Assembly (NCBI RefSeq): GCF_001598555.1 | Contig: NZ_BCZE01000054.1 | Span: 1-61,283, forward strand | Reading direction: 5' to 3' | Source of the DNA: Novosphingobium rosa NBRC 15208 | GTDB taxonomy: Bacteria > Pseudomonadota > Alphaproteobacteria > Sphingomonadales > Sphingomonadaceae | DNA: 61,283 nt | Shown here: piece after piece, positions 16,999 to 25,710 of the stretch | How the letters are laid out: the number at the start of each line of letters is the position of its first letter | Numbering within the stretch: the first letter of the stretch is position 1 | Translations under genes and position numbers: made by a program | Notes under the pieces: model-generated | What the model saw: the letters and a program-made list of their open reading frames with translations, nothing else | Databases searched by the model: none | Told to the model about the DNA's origin: nothing

Positions 16999-17414
16999 GG
17001 CCGGGTTTCACCCTCTGTTCGCGTGTCTGCCACGGCCTGTTGCAGCACCTGTGTGATGCGCTGCGCTTTTTCGGTCAGCAGGGCGGCGTCTTGCGGGGCC
17101 ATCACCTCTGCAGCCGCGGTGCGCCACAGGGTGAGCCGGCGCGCGAACATGTCGGGCGTGATACTGCTGGCCAGAGCGACATGCGGGGCAACGGGCTGGC
17201 CGCGATAGCGTCCCCGCCCCCGCAACTGCGCGGCCCAGAAGGCGGTGAAGGCGCGAAAATGCCCTTCCCAATCGTGGATGATCCCCTCGAAGACGGGGCC
17301 GATCAGCGAGTCCTGCCGGGCGCGTTCATAGAACAGGCGCACCAGCCTGGCGATGTCGGGATGGCGATCCATCACCGGGCTGGGGCCGGGTTGAGGCAGG
17401 GCGTTCAGGGTCAT
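16995..17414 (-). CDS. Truncated hemoglobin (group III)
   Basis: Product of 139 residues starting MTLNALPQPG. It has a short helical globin pattern: DIARLVRLFYERARQDSLIGPVFEGIIHDWEGHFRAFTAFW. The conserved PVF and W residues of group III trHb proteins are visible. Heme-based oxygen or NO chemistry in the cytoplasm is the family role. ATG 17414 was chosen since the upstream extension is Arg/Pro-rich and unlike globins. It is first in a two-gene operon with the downstream membrane protein; a palindrome lies 14 bp upstream. Confidence 0.8.
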   Translation of the reverse strand: MTLNALPQPGPSPVMDRHPDIARLVRLFYERARQDSLIGPVFEGIIHDWEGHFRAFTAFWAAQLRGRGRYRGQPVAPHVALASSITPDMFARRLTLWRTAAAEVMAPQDAALLTEKAQRITQVLQQAVADTRTEGETRP

Positions 17415-17427
17415 CGATGGGCACCCT

Positions 17428-17458
17428 AGAGCGTTTTCACAATGAGTGAAAATGCTCT
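17428..17458. repeat. Palindrome upstream of the truncated globin gene
   Basis: Arms AGAGCGTTTTCAC and GTGAAAATGCTCT (one mismatch) around a five-base loop, of the AGAGC-TTTTC type scattered through alphaproteobacterial intergenic DNA. It could also act as an operator or 5' hairpin for the globin operon. The remainder of the 412-bp gap 17415-17826 shows only a weak hairpin near 17651-17674. Confidence 0.55.
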
Positions 17459-17826
17459 GGTCTGGATGCCGCATTTTTCGAGTCGGTGATCGTTGACGGT
17501 CAACTGGCAGATGCTCTGGCGCGTTGTCTGCAGGGCCCGAAAGGTATGTGCCAAATTGGGCTCCAGGCGCGGATTTTCGGGGCTTTAAGCGGCCTAACTC
17601 CATCCGTCGAAAAGGGCGGGCCATTGGTCGCGGGGTGATTGTCTACTGCCGAAATTGAGTTATTACTCGGCATGGCTCGGCCGATGCAGGCGGCAGGGCG
17701 AATCGGCAAAGGGCGGGACTTCGTGGCTGGCGCATGGGCGCGGAGCCCCGCCTGGGCCCGATCAGCATCCCGATCACCAAATCCAGACTGATGACAGGCC
17801 TTGATCGGCGCTTTATGCCGGGCCTT

Positions 17827-18297
17827 ATGCATCAGCCTTCTGTTCTCTTCGTCTGTCTGGGCAACATCTGCCGCTCTCCGCTGGCCGAGGCCGCGTTCCG
17901 GAAGGAGGCGCAGCGCATGGGCCTTGCCGTCACGGTGGATTCGGCGGGCACCGGCAACTGGCATGTGGGCTCGGCGCCCGATCTGCGGGCCTGCGCTCAG
18001 GCGTTGCGCTGCGGGGTGGACATAGCCGCCTACCGCGCCCGTCAGGTGAGCCGCGCCGATTTCACCCGCTTCACGCATATCTTCGCTCTCGATGCCAACA
18101 ATCTGGCCGATCTGCGCACATTGCGCCCCGCCGATGCCACCGCCCATCTCGGCCTGCTGCTGGATGAAGTGCCGGGGCATGAGGGCCAGTCCGTCGCCGA
18201 TCCCTATTACGGCGGCCGGGAGGATTTCGCGCAGACCTGGGATGAGGTCACGCGGGCCGCCAAGGCTCTGGTGGCACGGTTGCAGGCTGTGGCCTGA
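17827..18297 (+). CDS. Low-molecular-weight protein-tyrosine phosphatase
   Basis: Product of 156 residues. The P-loop VCLGNICRSP holds nucleophile Cys10 and Arg16 (C-x5-R), and the general acid Asp lies in VADPYYGG near the C-terminus. It removes phosphate from tyrosines, and bacterial members often act on exopolysaccharide kinases. ATG 17827 gives a start ten residues before the P-loop, the family norm; earlier in-frame ATGs at 17791 and 17815 add an untypical tail. It stands alone with no kinase gene nearby. Confidence 0.93.
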   Translation: MHQPSVLFVCLGNICRSPLAEAAFRKEAQRMGLAVTVDSAGTGNWHVGSAPDLRACAQALRCGVDIAAYRARQVSRADFTRFTHIFALDANNLADLRTLRPADATAHLGLLLDEVPGHEGQSVADPYYGGREDFAQTWDEVTRAAKALVARLQAVA

Positions 18298-18425
18298 GCG
18301 CCTCCGCTATCTCGGGCCGGTTGCATCCGCCCAAGGGAACTTCCTCTTTCGCGAGAAATTGGTTCTGTGATAGGTCGGAATCACTATGTAATTTTTATGC
18401 CCAGATGGCGGGCGGGAGGTTACCC

Positions 18426-19268
18426 ATGTCGAGCAATATCCTACGCCCGGTTCTTGCGGCTTTCCTGACAACAGCAGCGATTCACGCACCAGTCCATGCC
18501 GCCACGGAGATGGGTGAATTTCACGCCCCGCCCTGCGGCGAGGCCCCCTCTGCCCGTGCCATCGCCGCCTCTGCCCGCTATGAGGCCCGCGAGCCCACCA
18601 TGGCCGACATGACCCAGCCGGGCGAGGGCATTCCGCATGGCGTCGTGAATGCCCATGGCAAGCCCTATGGCTGGGCGGTGCGGGCGCATGTCCACCTCGG
18701 GCCTTCCGCGCCCGAAGGCTGGCAGGGCATCACGCCCACCGCCATGATCTATGCGCCGCAGGAGCAGCCTGTTTCGACAGGCGTGCGCGTTCAGGTCCGC
18801 AACCTCAGCCTTTTCGTCAGGCCGAAAGCGACAGGCCGCTGGTGCCTGCTGGAAACCAAGGCCTCTCCGAACGGAGCGCTCTTCGTCGAGAGTTTTACCG
18901 GCAATCAGGCGCTCCCCGCGTCGCCCCGCCCGGAGCCGAGCGGGGGCATCAGCGTCGTGCTGATCGGAGGCCACAACTTCCATTTCTTCGGTGACATCAA
19001 GCCCTTGCCGCCCGGTGGCGTCGAGGGGGTTTTCGCGCAGTATGAAGCACGCATCATCCCGGCGAATGGCGCGAGCGACAGTGATGTTGCTGCGGCCCGT
19101 TATATCGGTGCCGCCTCGGCCGATTACTGGAAAAGCGTGAACGGGCCCACCGGCCATGTCGGCACGCAAAATGATGATGCGGCGATTGGCCGCTTCAAAA
19201 AGCTGTCCAGCAACTGGCGGGTCTTCACCATGAACGCCGATGGCGGCGGAATGCCTCCCCCGCGCTGA
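18426..19268 (+). CDS. Secreted protein of unknown function
   Basis: Product of 280 residues with a signal peptide (about 1-26, ending PVHA-ATE) and no membrane segments after it. It has two cysteines in the mature part (PPCGEAP and RWCLLET). GGGAGG lies six bases before ATG 18426, a strong ribosome site. The body is rich in Pro, Gly and aromatic residues (GKPYGWAVRAHVHLG, GGHNFHFFGDIKPLPPGG). I do not recognise the family. It converges on the SGNH hydrolase gene with a 22-bp gap. Confidence 0.6.
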   Translation: MSSNILRPVLAAFLTTAAIHAPVHAATEMGEFHAPPCGEAPSARAIAASARYEAREPTMADMTQPGEGIPHGVVNAHGKPYGWAVRAHVHLGPSAPEGWQGITPTAMIYAPQEQPVSTGVRVQVRNLSLFVRPKATGRWCLLETKASPNGALFVESFTGNQALPASPRPEPSGGISVVLIGGHNFHFFGDIKPLPPGGVEGVFAQYEARIIPANGASDSDVAAARYIGAASADYWKSVNGPTGHVGTQNDDAAIGRFKKLSSNWRVFTMNADGGGMPPPR

Positions 19269-19290
19269 CCGAGCACTGGAAACGCGGGGT

Positions 19291-19956
19291 TCAGGCCTCG
19301 CAGCTCTTCCCCACCGCCGCTTTCCAATGGCTGTAGCCAGCCGGATTGGGGTGCGTGCCGTCGTCGCTGTAGCTGTCGGGCAGCCATTCGGTGCCGGGCT
19401 GGCGCATGGCTGACCACAGGTCGATGGTCGGCACGCCCATGCTGGCGATGATGCGGTTTTCCGCCTCGATACGCTTGGGATCGAAGATGCGGTTGGCTTT
19501 GACCACCGGCTCGACATTGACGGCGACCACCCGTGCCCCGGTGGCCTTGGCCAGCGTGATGATCTGGCGATAGGATGCGGTGAAGGCCGAAGTGTCGGTG
19601 GGCGCCTGACCGACAGCGTCATTCACGCCCACCGCGATCACCACCAGATCGGCCTTGCGCCCGGGCAGGATGTCGGCGGCGATCGTCTTGACCTGCGCCG
19701 CATTCGCCCCGCCCAGCCCGGCGTTCAGCACATCCTTGCCGCAAAGCTGGGGCAGCAGCGCCATTTCCGAGATGCTGTCCCCCAGCAGGATCACGCGGGC
19801 ATCGCTCTGCTTGGCCTGGCTGACGATGGCCTTGGTCCGGCTCTGGGCATGCGATGCGGGTTGCTTGCCATGCATCCATGCGTAAGCTGATGCACCGCCC
19901 GAAGCGAACACAACACCGCTCCACGCCATACCAGCGAGAATTTTTCTCATCATCAT
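19291..19956 (-). CDS. Secreted SGNH/GDSL-family hydrolase
   Basis: Product of 221 residues with a signal peptide (MMMRKILAGMAWSG to SAYA). The SGNH blocks appear in order: block I ILLGDSISE with the nucleophile Ser, block II glycine in NAGLGGANA, block III GVND, block V DGTHPNPAGY with the catalytic Asp and His. This predicts a periplasmic or secreted esterase/lipase such as a carbohydrate acetylesterase or lysophospholipase; the substrate is unknown. Three consecutive ATGs begin at 19956; GGAG lies four bases before the first. Confidence 0.85.
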   Translation of the reverse strand: MMMRKILAGMAWSGVVFASGGASAYAWMHGKQPASHAQSRTKAIVSQAKQSDARVILLGDSISEMALLPQLCGKDVLNAGLGGANAAQVKTIAADILPGRKADLVVIAVGVNDAVGQAPTDTSAFTASYRQIITLAKATGARVVAVNVEPVVKANRIFDPKRIEAENRIIASMGVPTIDLWSAMRQPGTEWLPDSYSDDGTHPNPAGYSHWKAAVGKSCEA

Positions 19957-20187
19957 GAAGCTCCCAACATGAAGTCGCGATCCGTCCGGGAGGAGCACAT
20001 ACAGTTGAGGTGCGGAGACATCAACGGAACGCCGCAAATTTTACATGACTTGTCTTGTTTTGAGGCGATGTAAAAGTGCGTTCAATGCTGTTTCCGGTGG
20101 TGCCGAACTTGACTTGAGTTGCTGATCGCGAAAGATTTTCATGCCTGTGGCCATGATGTGTTCCTGCCAGATGCAGCCTGTCGCTGA

Positions 20188-20341
20188 GAGTCTGTTTGGA
20201 CATTCGGCGAAGCCGAATTTGCGGCACCGGCCCTCTCCCCCATCCGGCTAGCCATATGATACTGCCGTTGGGTGGCCGGGTGGGGGAGAGGGCCGGTGCC
20301 GCATCAGAAGATGCGCTTTTGCGCATCTTCCAAACAGGCTC
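20188..20341. repeat. Family B MITE-like inverted repeat, copy 1
   Basis: A 154-bp unit with 13-bp ends GAGTCTGTTTGGA/TCCAAACAGGCTC (one mismatch). Inside the ends are a left hairpin ATTCGGC/GCCGAAT and a right hairpin AAGATGCGC/GCGCATCTT. Further in is a long stem made of GCGGCACCGGCCCTCTCCCC and its near-complement. It carries no gene. It fills most of the 385-bp gap 19957-20341; the part before it (19957-20187) shows nothing I can name. Confidence 0.8.
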
Positions 20342-20491
20342 TTAGCGCTTTCCGAAAACCGCTGCCTGGCTTTCGGAAATCGCCAGCAAGGTCGAAACGC
20401 CCCTTACGGCATTCCGATAGGGCGAAAAGGCATAGGTGCCCCACACAAGGCCGATGAACAAAAGAAAGATAATACGGCTCGCTGTGATCAC
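20342..20491 (-). CDS. 49-residue single-span membrane protein
   Basis: A short frame from GTG 20491 to TAA 20342. The product starts VITASRIIFLLFIGLVWGTYAF (one membrane helix about 6-22) and ends in a polar tail (SESQAAVFGKR). GGGAG nine bases upstream of the GTG supports translation. Its stop abuts the end of the family B repeat. No family is recognised; a real gene is likely but not certain. Confidence 0.45.
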   Translation of the reverse strand: MITASRIIFLLFIGLVWGTYAFSPYRNAVRGVSTLLAISESQAAVFGKR

Positions 20492-20724
20492 GTCAGATCG
20501 CTCCCCTGCGTGACGGCGACTTACGGATCAGGCAGAATATTCGCAATCCTACGGATGTAGGGGGCAGGTGAGGCCGTTCTGTTCTGGCACATCGACTGTC
20601 TTGTGCTGCAAAGGCGCTGTTGCAAAAGAATTTTTATGAGCCCCTGACAAGCAGACTTGCGATTCGCTTCGGTGGCAGATTTTATGGAAAAAGGATGGCG
20701 CGTGTCCGAATGCGCCCCTCCCGA

Positions 20725-21558
20725 TCACAACGCCGCCATCGCCTGATGCGCCAGCCGTGCCAACTGCCCGGTCACCATATCCAGCCGGGGCGCGGTCTGC
20801 AGGATGCAGGACAGGCGCGGCAGGCCGGGCAGCTTGCGTGAGGACAGCGGCGGCTCGGTCAGGAACAGCTGGGTGCGGCAGGTGACGCCCAGCCCGGCTT
20901 CCACCGCGGTGCGCAGGGCGGTGAGATGCGGCGTCTCCACCGCGATGCGATAGGGAATGCCCGCCTTGTCCAGCGCCCGCAGCGCGGCATCGCGAAAACG
21001 GCAGGGCGCCTCCAGCATGGCCAGCGGCAGCACGGGCTGCTCCAGCAAGTCGGCCTTGCCGTACCAGTCCATGGCGGTGTGGGCGATGGCCCGATCGTCG
21101 GAAGCCTGCGCAAAGCCCAGCACGATATCGAGCTGCCCCCGGTCGAGCAGGGTGAGCAGATCCTGCGTATCGGCCACCCGCGAGTAAATCTGCGTCCCCG
21201 GATGATGATCGGCAAATTGCGACAACAGCCCGGACAACAGGCTCTCGGCGAAATCCTGCGCCACGCCGATGCGCGTGGGGCTGGCGAAATGCCCCGCGCT
21301 GATGGTGGCCACGGCCTCGTCATGCAGCACCAGCACCTTGCGGGCGTAATCCAGCATCAGATCGCCCGCCGGGGTCAGCGTCAGGCGGCGGCCCTCGCGG
21401 TGGAACAGGTTCTGGCGCAGCAGTTCCTCCAGCCGCTTGATCTGCAGGCTAAGCGCCGATTGCGTGACGAAGACCTTGTGCGAGGCACTCAGCATCGAAC
21501 CGGCATCGACGATGGCGACGAAACTGCGGAGCAGATTGGTGGGCAGATTGACAGGCAT
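20725..21558 (-). CDS. LysR-family transcriptional regulator
   Basis: Product of 277 residues. The N-terminal helix-turn-helix (about 6-65) contains LLRSFVAIVDAGSMLSAS and VTQSALSLQIKRLEELL; the effector-binding domain follows, with LDIVLGFAQASDD and GLGVTCRTQLFL. The gene is divergent from the nitroreductase gene with a 179-bp shared region, so it probably regulates that gene and itself. The inducer is unknown. ATG 21558 (MPVNLPTNLLRSF) fits the family start. Confidence 0.9.
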   Translation of the reverse strand: MPVNLPTNLLRSFVAIVDAGSMLSASHKVFVTQSALSLQIKRLEELLRQNLFHREGRRLTLTPAGDLMLDYARKVLVLHDEAVATISAGHFASPTRIGVAQDFAESLLSGLLSQFADHHPGTQIYSRVADTQDLLTLLDRGQLDIVLGFAQASDDRAIAHTAMDWYGKADLLEQPVLPLAMLEAPCRFRDAALRALDKAGIPYRIAVETPHLTALRTAVEAGLGVTCRTQLFLTEPPLSSRKLPGLPRLSCILQTAPRLDMVTGQLARLAHQAMAAL

Positions 21559-21594
21559 CGTTTTTTCGCAACTCTCTGGTGAGGCAGGCGATGT

Positions 21595-21607
21595 ATGATA
21601 ACCTCAT
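21595..21607. promoter_or_regulatory. Candidate LysR binding site
   Basis: Interrupted palindrome ATGA-N5-TCAT, extended to T-N13-A by flanking bases, between the divergent LysR and nitroreductase genes and about 37 bp before the LysR start. It fits the general LysR pattern but is short. Confidence 0.35.
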
Positions 21608-21737
21608 ATACTCTATCAAATCACTAGAGATTATGGGGTTAAAAGCATTTCTTTTTGGCAGGGCGCTCGCGCCGGGGCGGGCAATGGGCTAACCTGTAGC
21701 CAAGAATGTCACCTAAATCATTGAAGAAAGGCGTTTC

Positions 21738-22325
21738 ATGAGCGAGCCGCGCATTGCTGACCACCCCATCGATGAATATTTCCTCGCCCGCTGGTCCCCC
21801 CGCGCCTTCGACGGTTCGACGCTGAGCGAGGCCGATCTCAAGCCCCTCTTCGAAGCCGCGCGCTGGGCCCCCTCGGCGTTCAACTATCAGCCGTGGCGCT
21901 TTGCATGGGCGGTGAAGGGCGATGCGCATTGGGACGCTTACGTCTCGGCCCTGCTGCCCTTCAACGCCACCTGGGCCTCGAACGCCGCCGCGCTGGTGTT
22001 CATCCTCTCCGACCGGCAGATCACCGCGCCCGGCTCCACCGAGTCCACGCCCGCCGGCACCAACAGCTTCGATGCCGGCGCGGCCTGGGGCTATCTGGCC
22101 CTGCAGGCGACGCGCCTCGGCCTCGCCACGCATGCCATGGCCGGTTTCGATGCCGCCCGCGCCGGGGAGATCACCGGGGCAGGGGAGCGCTATAAGGTGG
22201 AAGTCGCCGTGGCGATCGGCCGTCGCGGGGATGCATCGACCTTGCCGAAAGCTCTGGCCGCGCGTGAGGCGCCCAGCCCGCGTCTGCCGGTGTCGGAGAT
22301 CGCTTTTAACGGGGCGATCAGGTAA
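21738..22325 (+). CDS. Nitroreductase-family FMN oxidoreductase
   Basis: Product of 195 residues in the single-domain NfsB/FRase I-like fold. FMN-contacting phrases are visible near the N-terminus (RWSPRAFDG and AARWAPSAFNYQPWRF) and in the centre (FDAGAAWGYLALQATRLGLATH). It would reduce nitro compounds, quinones or similar with NAD(P)H; the exact substrate is unknown. GAAAGG lies just before the ATG. It is divergent from a LysR regulator. A family A repeat starts 12 bp past the stop and may end the transcript. Confidence 0.88.
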   Translation: MSEPRIADHPIDEYFLARWSPRAFDGSTLSEADLKPLFEAARWAPSAFNYQPWRFAWAVKGDAHWDAYVSALLPFNATWASNAAALVFILSDRQITAPGSTESTPAGTNSFDAGAAWGYLALQATRLGLATHAMAGFDAARAGEITGAGERYKVEVAVAIGRRGDASTLPKALAAREAPSPRLPVSEIAFNGAIR

Positions 22326-22336
22326 GGGAAAAGAGA

Positions 22337-22518
22337 AGCGCGAGGGGATTATCCCCTCGCGCTCCCATGACGTCTTCCGGCGCATGGGCAGTGGCGCCGC
22401 CATGGAGCGCCCTGCCTCTCCACCTGCGCAAGCCACGGCGCCGCGGCAAGCTGGGCGCAATGCCGAACCCCAAGCGCAAGGTAGACACTAAAGGGAGCGC
22501 GAGGGTCATGACCCTCGC
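22337..22518 (+). repeat. Family A repeat, copy 3 (complete)
   Basis: Complete 182-bp copy between the converging nitroreductase and ene-reductase genes. The left hairpin has a 13-base stem beginning AGCGCGAGGGGAT. The right end (22499-22518) is a perfect 20-base palindrome GCGAGGGTCA/TGACCCTCGC. In between are GCTCCCATGACGTCTTCCGG, CTCTCCACCTGCGC, GCGGCAAGCTGGGCGCAA and AAGGTAGACACTAAAGGGAG, as in the other copies. It may act as a bidirectional terminator. Confidence 0.85.
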
Positions 22519-22536
22519 ACTTTCCCTTCCATCTTC

Positions 22537-23652
22537 TTAAGCAGCCACAGCCTTACCCGGCCCCTTATAGCGCGCCAGCCAATGGGCATAAGGCGCGGGC
22601 AGCACATCATCAGGCTGATCCACGCCCAGCTCCAGCGCCAGACGGTGAGGATAATGCGGATTGGCGAGCATGGCGCGCCCGATGCCCACCAGATCCATCA
22701 CCCCGTCCGCCACCACTCTCTCGGCATCCGCGGCCGCATCGAAGCCCCATGCCGAGGACACGGGCAGCCCGGCCTCGCGGCGCACGCGGGCCACCACGGG
22801 CGCCAGAAACGCCGGGCCCCATGGGATGTGCGCCTCCGGGGTGGAGAAGCCCATGCTGACGCTCAGCAGGTCCAGCCCGCCGTCCTTCATCTTGCGGGTG
22901 AGGTCGATGGCTTCGGAGAGCGTTTCCTCGTCGCGGCCATCGTATTCGATCACGCCGAAGCGGGCGGTCAGCGGCAGGCGCTCGGCCCAGACAGAGCGCA
23001 CGGCGCTCAGCGTTTCAAGGATGAAGCGGCCCCGGCCTGCGGCGTCGCCGCCGTAGGCATCCTCGCGGTGGTTGGCGTGGACGGAGAAGAAGCTCTGGGC
23101 GAGGTAGCCATGGGCGAAATGCAGTTCCAGCCACTCGAAACCGGCGGCCAGAGCGCGCCTGGCGGCGGCGGCGAAGGCTTCGCGCACCTCCGCGATATCC
23201 TCCAGCGTCATGGCCCGGGGCACCTTGCCCAACCCGCCGCCAAAGGCGATGGCCGAGGGGGAGATGGTGTCCCAGCCGCGCGGATCGCTGTCGGGGATGT
23301 GGTCATCGCCTTCCCACGGGCGGTTGGCGCTGGCCTTGCGGCCGGCATGGGCGATCTGGATACCGGGCACGGCGCCGGCGGCCTTGATGGCGGCGGCGAT
23401 TTTGGAGAGGCCTGCGATATGGCTGTCATCCCAGATGCCGGTGCAGCCGGGGGAGATGCGGCCCTCGGGCAGCACGCCGGTCGCCTCGACGACCACCAGA
23501 CCCGAGCCGCCGCGCGCCAGAGCGGTGTAATGCGCCAGATGCCAGTCGGTGACGGCGCCGTCGATCGCGCTGTACTGGCACATGGGGGGCACGGTGATGC
23601 GGTTGCGAAGGGTGACATCCTTCAGGGTGAAGGGGGTGAACAAGGCTGTCAT
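22537..23652 (-). CDS. Old-yellow-enzyme-family ene-reductase (YqjM-like)
   Basis: Product of 371 residues, an FMN TIM-barrel enzyme that reduces activated C=C bonds with NAD(P)H. The cysteine in RITVPPMCQYSA, which tunes the flavin in the YqjM class, is present. GIQIAHAGRKAS, the active-site LHFAHGYLAQSF (H-x-x-H) and GIGRAMLANPHYP are also typical. Family members usually read HGAHGYL, so the Phe is a small deviation. It is divergent from a LysR regulator 97 bp away, the likely controller. Confidence 0.93.
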   Translation of the reverse strand: MTALFTPFTLKDVTLRNRITVPPMCQYSAIDGAVTDWHLAHYTALARGGSGLVVVEATGVLPEGRISPGCTGIWDDSHIAGLSKIAAAIKAAGAVPGIQIAHAGRKASANRPWEGDDHIPDSDPRGWDTISPSAIAFGGGLGKVPRAMTLEDIAEVREAFAAAARRALAAGFEWLELHFAHGYLAQSFFSVHANHREDAYGGDAAGRGRFILETLSAVRSVWAERLPLTARFGVIEYDGRDEETLSEAIDLTRKMKDGGLDLLSVSMGFSTPEAHIPWGPAFLAPVVARVRREAGLPVSSAWGFDAAADAERVVADGVMDLVGIGRAMLANPHYPHRLALELGVDQPDDVLPAPYAHWLARYKGPGKAVAA

Positions 23653-23749
23653 TCAGAAACTCCGGGGGGAGAGGGAGAGGTTATGATGGCCAAGATAGGC
23701 GATGGCTTGTATTAGATAACCCCGTGGTCGCTTATGGATTCGATAAATA

Positions 23750-24625
23750 ATGCTAATGCTGAATCCGATCTGGTTGCGCAGTTTCATCGCGCTGGCCGAT
23801 CTGGGCAACTTCACCCGCGCGGCGGAGCGGCTGGGGGTGACTCAGGCGGCGATCAGCCAGCATGTGCGGGCTCTGGAGGACCGGCTGGGCCCTCTGCTGG
23901 TGCGGCGAGGGCGGCAGGTGGAGATGACCCCCGCAGGCAGATTGCTGCTCGACCATGCGCAGGCGCGCGAGCAGGCCGAAAGGCTGCTCCATCAGCGGAT
24001 CGAGGGCGACTGCGATTGCGAGGGTGCGGTTTCGCTGATCACGCCGGGCAGCGTGGGGTTGAAGATCTATCCGCTGCTGCTCGATCTGCAGGCGCTGCAT
24101 CCGCTGCTGGCAATCCATCACCGCTTCGCGCCGGACGCCGAGGTGGTGGAGGCGGTGCTGGCGGGCCGTTTCGAGCTGGGTCTGGCCACCGTGCTGCCCG
24201 ATGATCCGCGCCTGATCGCAAGGCCTTTCGGCAGCGAGGCGCTGGAGCTGATCGTGCCCGCGCAGGCGCAGGTGAAGAGCTGGGAGGATCTGGCCCGGCT
24301 GGGCTTTATCGACCATCCCGAAGGCAAGGCCATGGCGACGCGGCTGCTGGGCCTCGCCTTTCCGCGCCATCCGGGGGTGGCCAGCCTGCCGGTGAAGGGT
24401 TTTTCCAATCAGGTGGGGCTGATGCTGGAGCCGGTGGCGCGGGGCATGGGGTTCACCGTGTTGCACCGCCATGCGCGGCAGGCTTTTCGCGATCAGGCGG
24501 CGATCCGCGTGGTGGAGCATGGCCCCCCGGTGATCGACCGGCTGTGGCTGCTGCATCGCGCCGAGTGGCCTTTGTCGCAGCGGGCGGAGCGGGCGGTGGC
24601 GTGGTTGCAGGCCAATCTCGTCTAG
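23750..24625 (+). CDS. LysR-family transcriptional regulator
   Basis: Product of 291 residues. The helix-turn-helix is clear (FIALADLGNFTRAAERLGVTQAAISQHVRALE, about 12-45), followed by a periplasmic-binding-like effector domain (ALELIVPAQAQVKSWEDL; GLMLEPVARGMGFTVL). It is divergent from the ene-reductase gene, which it probably controls. ATG 23756 is an alternative start two codons in. Confidence 0.9.
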   Translation: MLMLNPIWLRSFIALADLGNFTRAAERLGVTQAAISQHVRALEDRLGPLLVRRGRQVEMTPAGRLLLDHAQAREQAERLLHQRIEGDCDCEGAVSLITPGSVGLKIYPLLLDLQALHPLLAIHHRFAPDAEVVEAVLAGRFELGLATVLPDDPRLIARPFGSEALELIVPAQAQVKSWEDLARLGFIDHPEGKAMATRLLGLAFPRHPGVASLPVKGFSNQVGLMLEPVARGMGFTVLHRHARQAFRDQAAIRVVEHGPPVIDRLWLLHRAEWPLSQRAERAVAWLQANLV

Positions 24626-24769
24626 AAGGTCTCGACTGAGTAAGTAAAACTGCATCAAGATATATCTTGATTTTGAATCGCAAGTCGTCCATTGGCGGGG
24701 ACACCCACTGAGAATCATCCTTTTGCGCAGGCGTCTGTGCCTGTCGCCCAGTCATTGGAGTTCGTTCCC

Positions 24770-25531
24770 ATGTCGACCCAGACCCAGCCCCGCCATCACA
24801 TCGAACGCGTCCGCCATGAGCTGCGCCGCCGCACCATCACGGTGACCAGCGTGATCGACCTCTCGCCCAAAATGCGCCGTTTCGTCTTCACCGCTCCAGA
24901 CCTCTCCGATTTCAACAGCGCGGGCGTGGACGATCACATCAAGCTTTTCTTCGGCGAGGAGAATGGCGAGCGCCTGATGCGCGATTTCACCCCCCGCGCC
25001 TTCGACAATGCCACCCAGAGCCTGACCGTCGATTTCGCCCTGCACGATCACGGCCCCGCCGCCCATTGGGCGCAGACGGCGCAGATCGGCACGACGCTGG
25101 ACATCGGCGGCCCGCGCGGCTCGCAGATCGTGCCCGATGATTTCGACTGGTATCTGCTGATCGCCGACGAAACCGGTCTGCCCTCGATCGGCCGCCGTCT
25201 GGAGGGCCTGCGCGGGGGCGTGCCCGTCACCACCATCGTGCTGGTCGACAGCCCGGCCGAGGCCCAGCAGATCGAGACCCAAACCGCATGGACAGCCCAA
25301 TGGCTGGCCCGCAACGAAGGCGAGGGCGATGACCAGGCCCGCCTGCTTGCCGCCCTGAGCGCGCTGGAATGGCCGCAGGGCGAGGGCTATGTGTGGATCG
25401 CCGCCGAGGCTGGCGTGGCCAAGGCCCTGCGCGCCCATGTGCTGGAAGAGCGCGGCCATCCCCCCGCATGGATGCGCGCTGCCGGCTATTGGCTGAAGGG
25501 CGAAGCTGGCGCGCATGAGAACTTCGGCTGA
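24770..25531 (+). CDS. Siderophore-interacting protein (FAD-dependent ferric-siderophore reductase)
   Basis: Product of 253 residues with the ViuB/YqjH layout. An FAD-binding barrel (about 15-125) holds MRRFVFTAPDLSDF, DDHIKLFF and RDFTPRAFD, and the C-terminal SIP domain holds DWYLLIADETGLPSI and WIAAEAGVAKALRAHV. It would reduce ferric siderophore in the cytoplasm to free iron. GGAG lies nine bases before ATG 24770. It directly precedes the siderophore receptor gene; a hairpin separates them, so the two may have separate promoters. Confidence 0.9.
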   Translation: MSTQTQPRHHIERVRHELRRRTITVTSVIDLSPKMRRFVFTAPDLSDFNSAGVDDHIKLFFGEENGERLMRDFTPRAFDNATQSLTVDFALHDHGPAAHWAQTAQIGTTLDIGGPRGSQIVPDDFDWYLLIADETGLPSIGRRLEGLRGGVPVTTIVLVDSPAEAQQIETQTAWTAQWLARNEGEGDDQARLLAALSALEWPQGEGYVWIAAEAGVAKALRAHVLEERGHPPAWMRAAGYWLKGEAGAHENFG

Positions 25532-25567
25532 GGTCAGCCAAAAACGCGCCTTTTCAGGCTCATGTCG

Positions 25568-25600
25568 CACCGCCCTCGGAGCCTGTCCCCGGGGGCGGTG
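25568..25600. terminator. Hairpin after the siderophore-interacting protein gene
   Basis: Eight-base perfect stem CACCGCCC/GGGCGGTG with further pairing inside the loop. The T-tract is poor, so this is a weak or Rho-assisted terminator. Confidence 0.45.
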
Positions 25601-25650
25601 TTGCATCTGGGCCACGCGTTCAACATTCCGCAACAGCGCCGATTGACCTT

Positions 25651-25686
25651 TTGCAACTCACTTGCAATAGCCGCGCCAACTATTGC
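25651..25686. promoter_or_regulatory. Candidate iron-responsive operator before the siderophore receptor
   Basis: TTGCAACTCACTTGCAA (25651-25667) is a direct repeat of TTGCAA, overlapped by the inverted repeat GCAATAG/CTATTGC (25664-25670 and 25680-25686). It ends 24 bp before the receptor ATG, next to a TTGACC -35-like hexamer at 25643. TTGCAA-type repeats occur in alphaproteobacterial Fur sites; assignment to Fur is inference. Confidence 0.45.
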
Positions 25687-25710
25687 GTATCAGTTGCATA
25701 AAGGATCATC

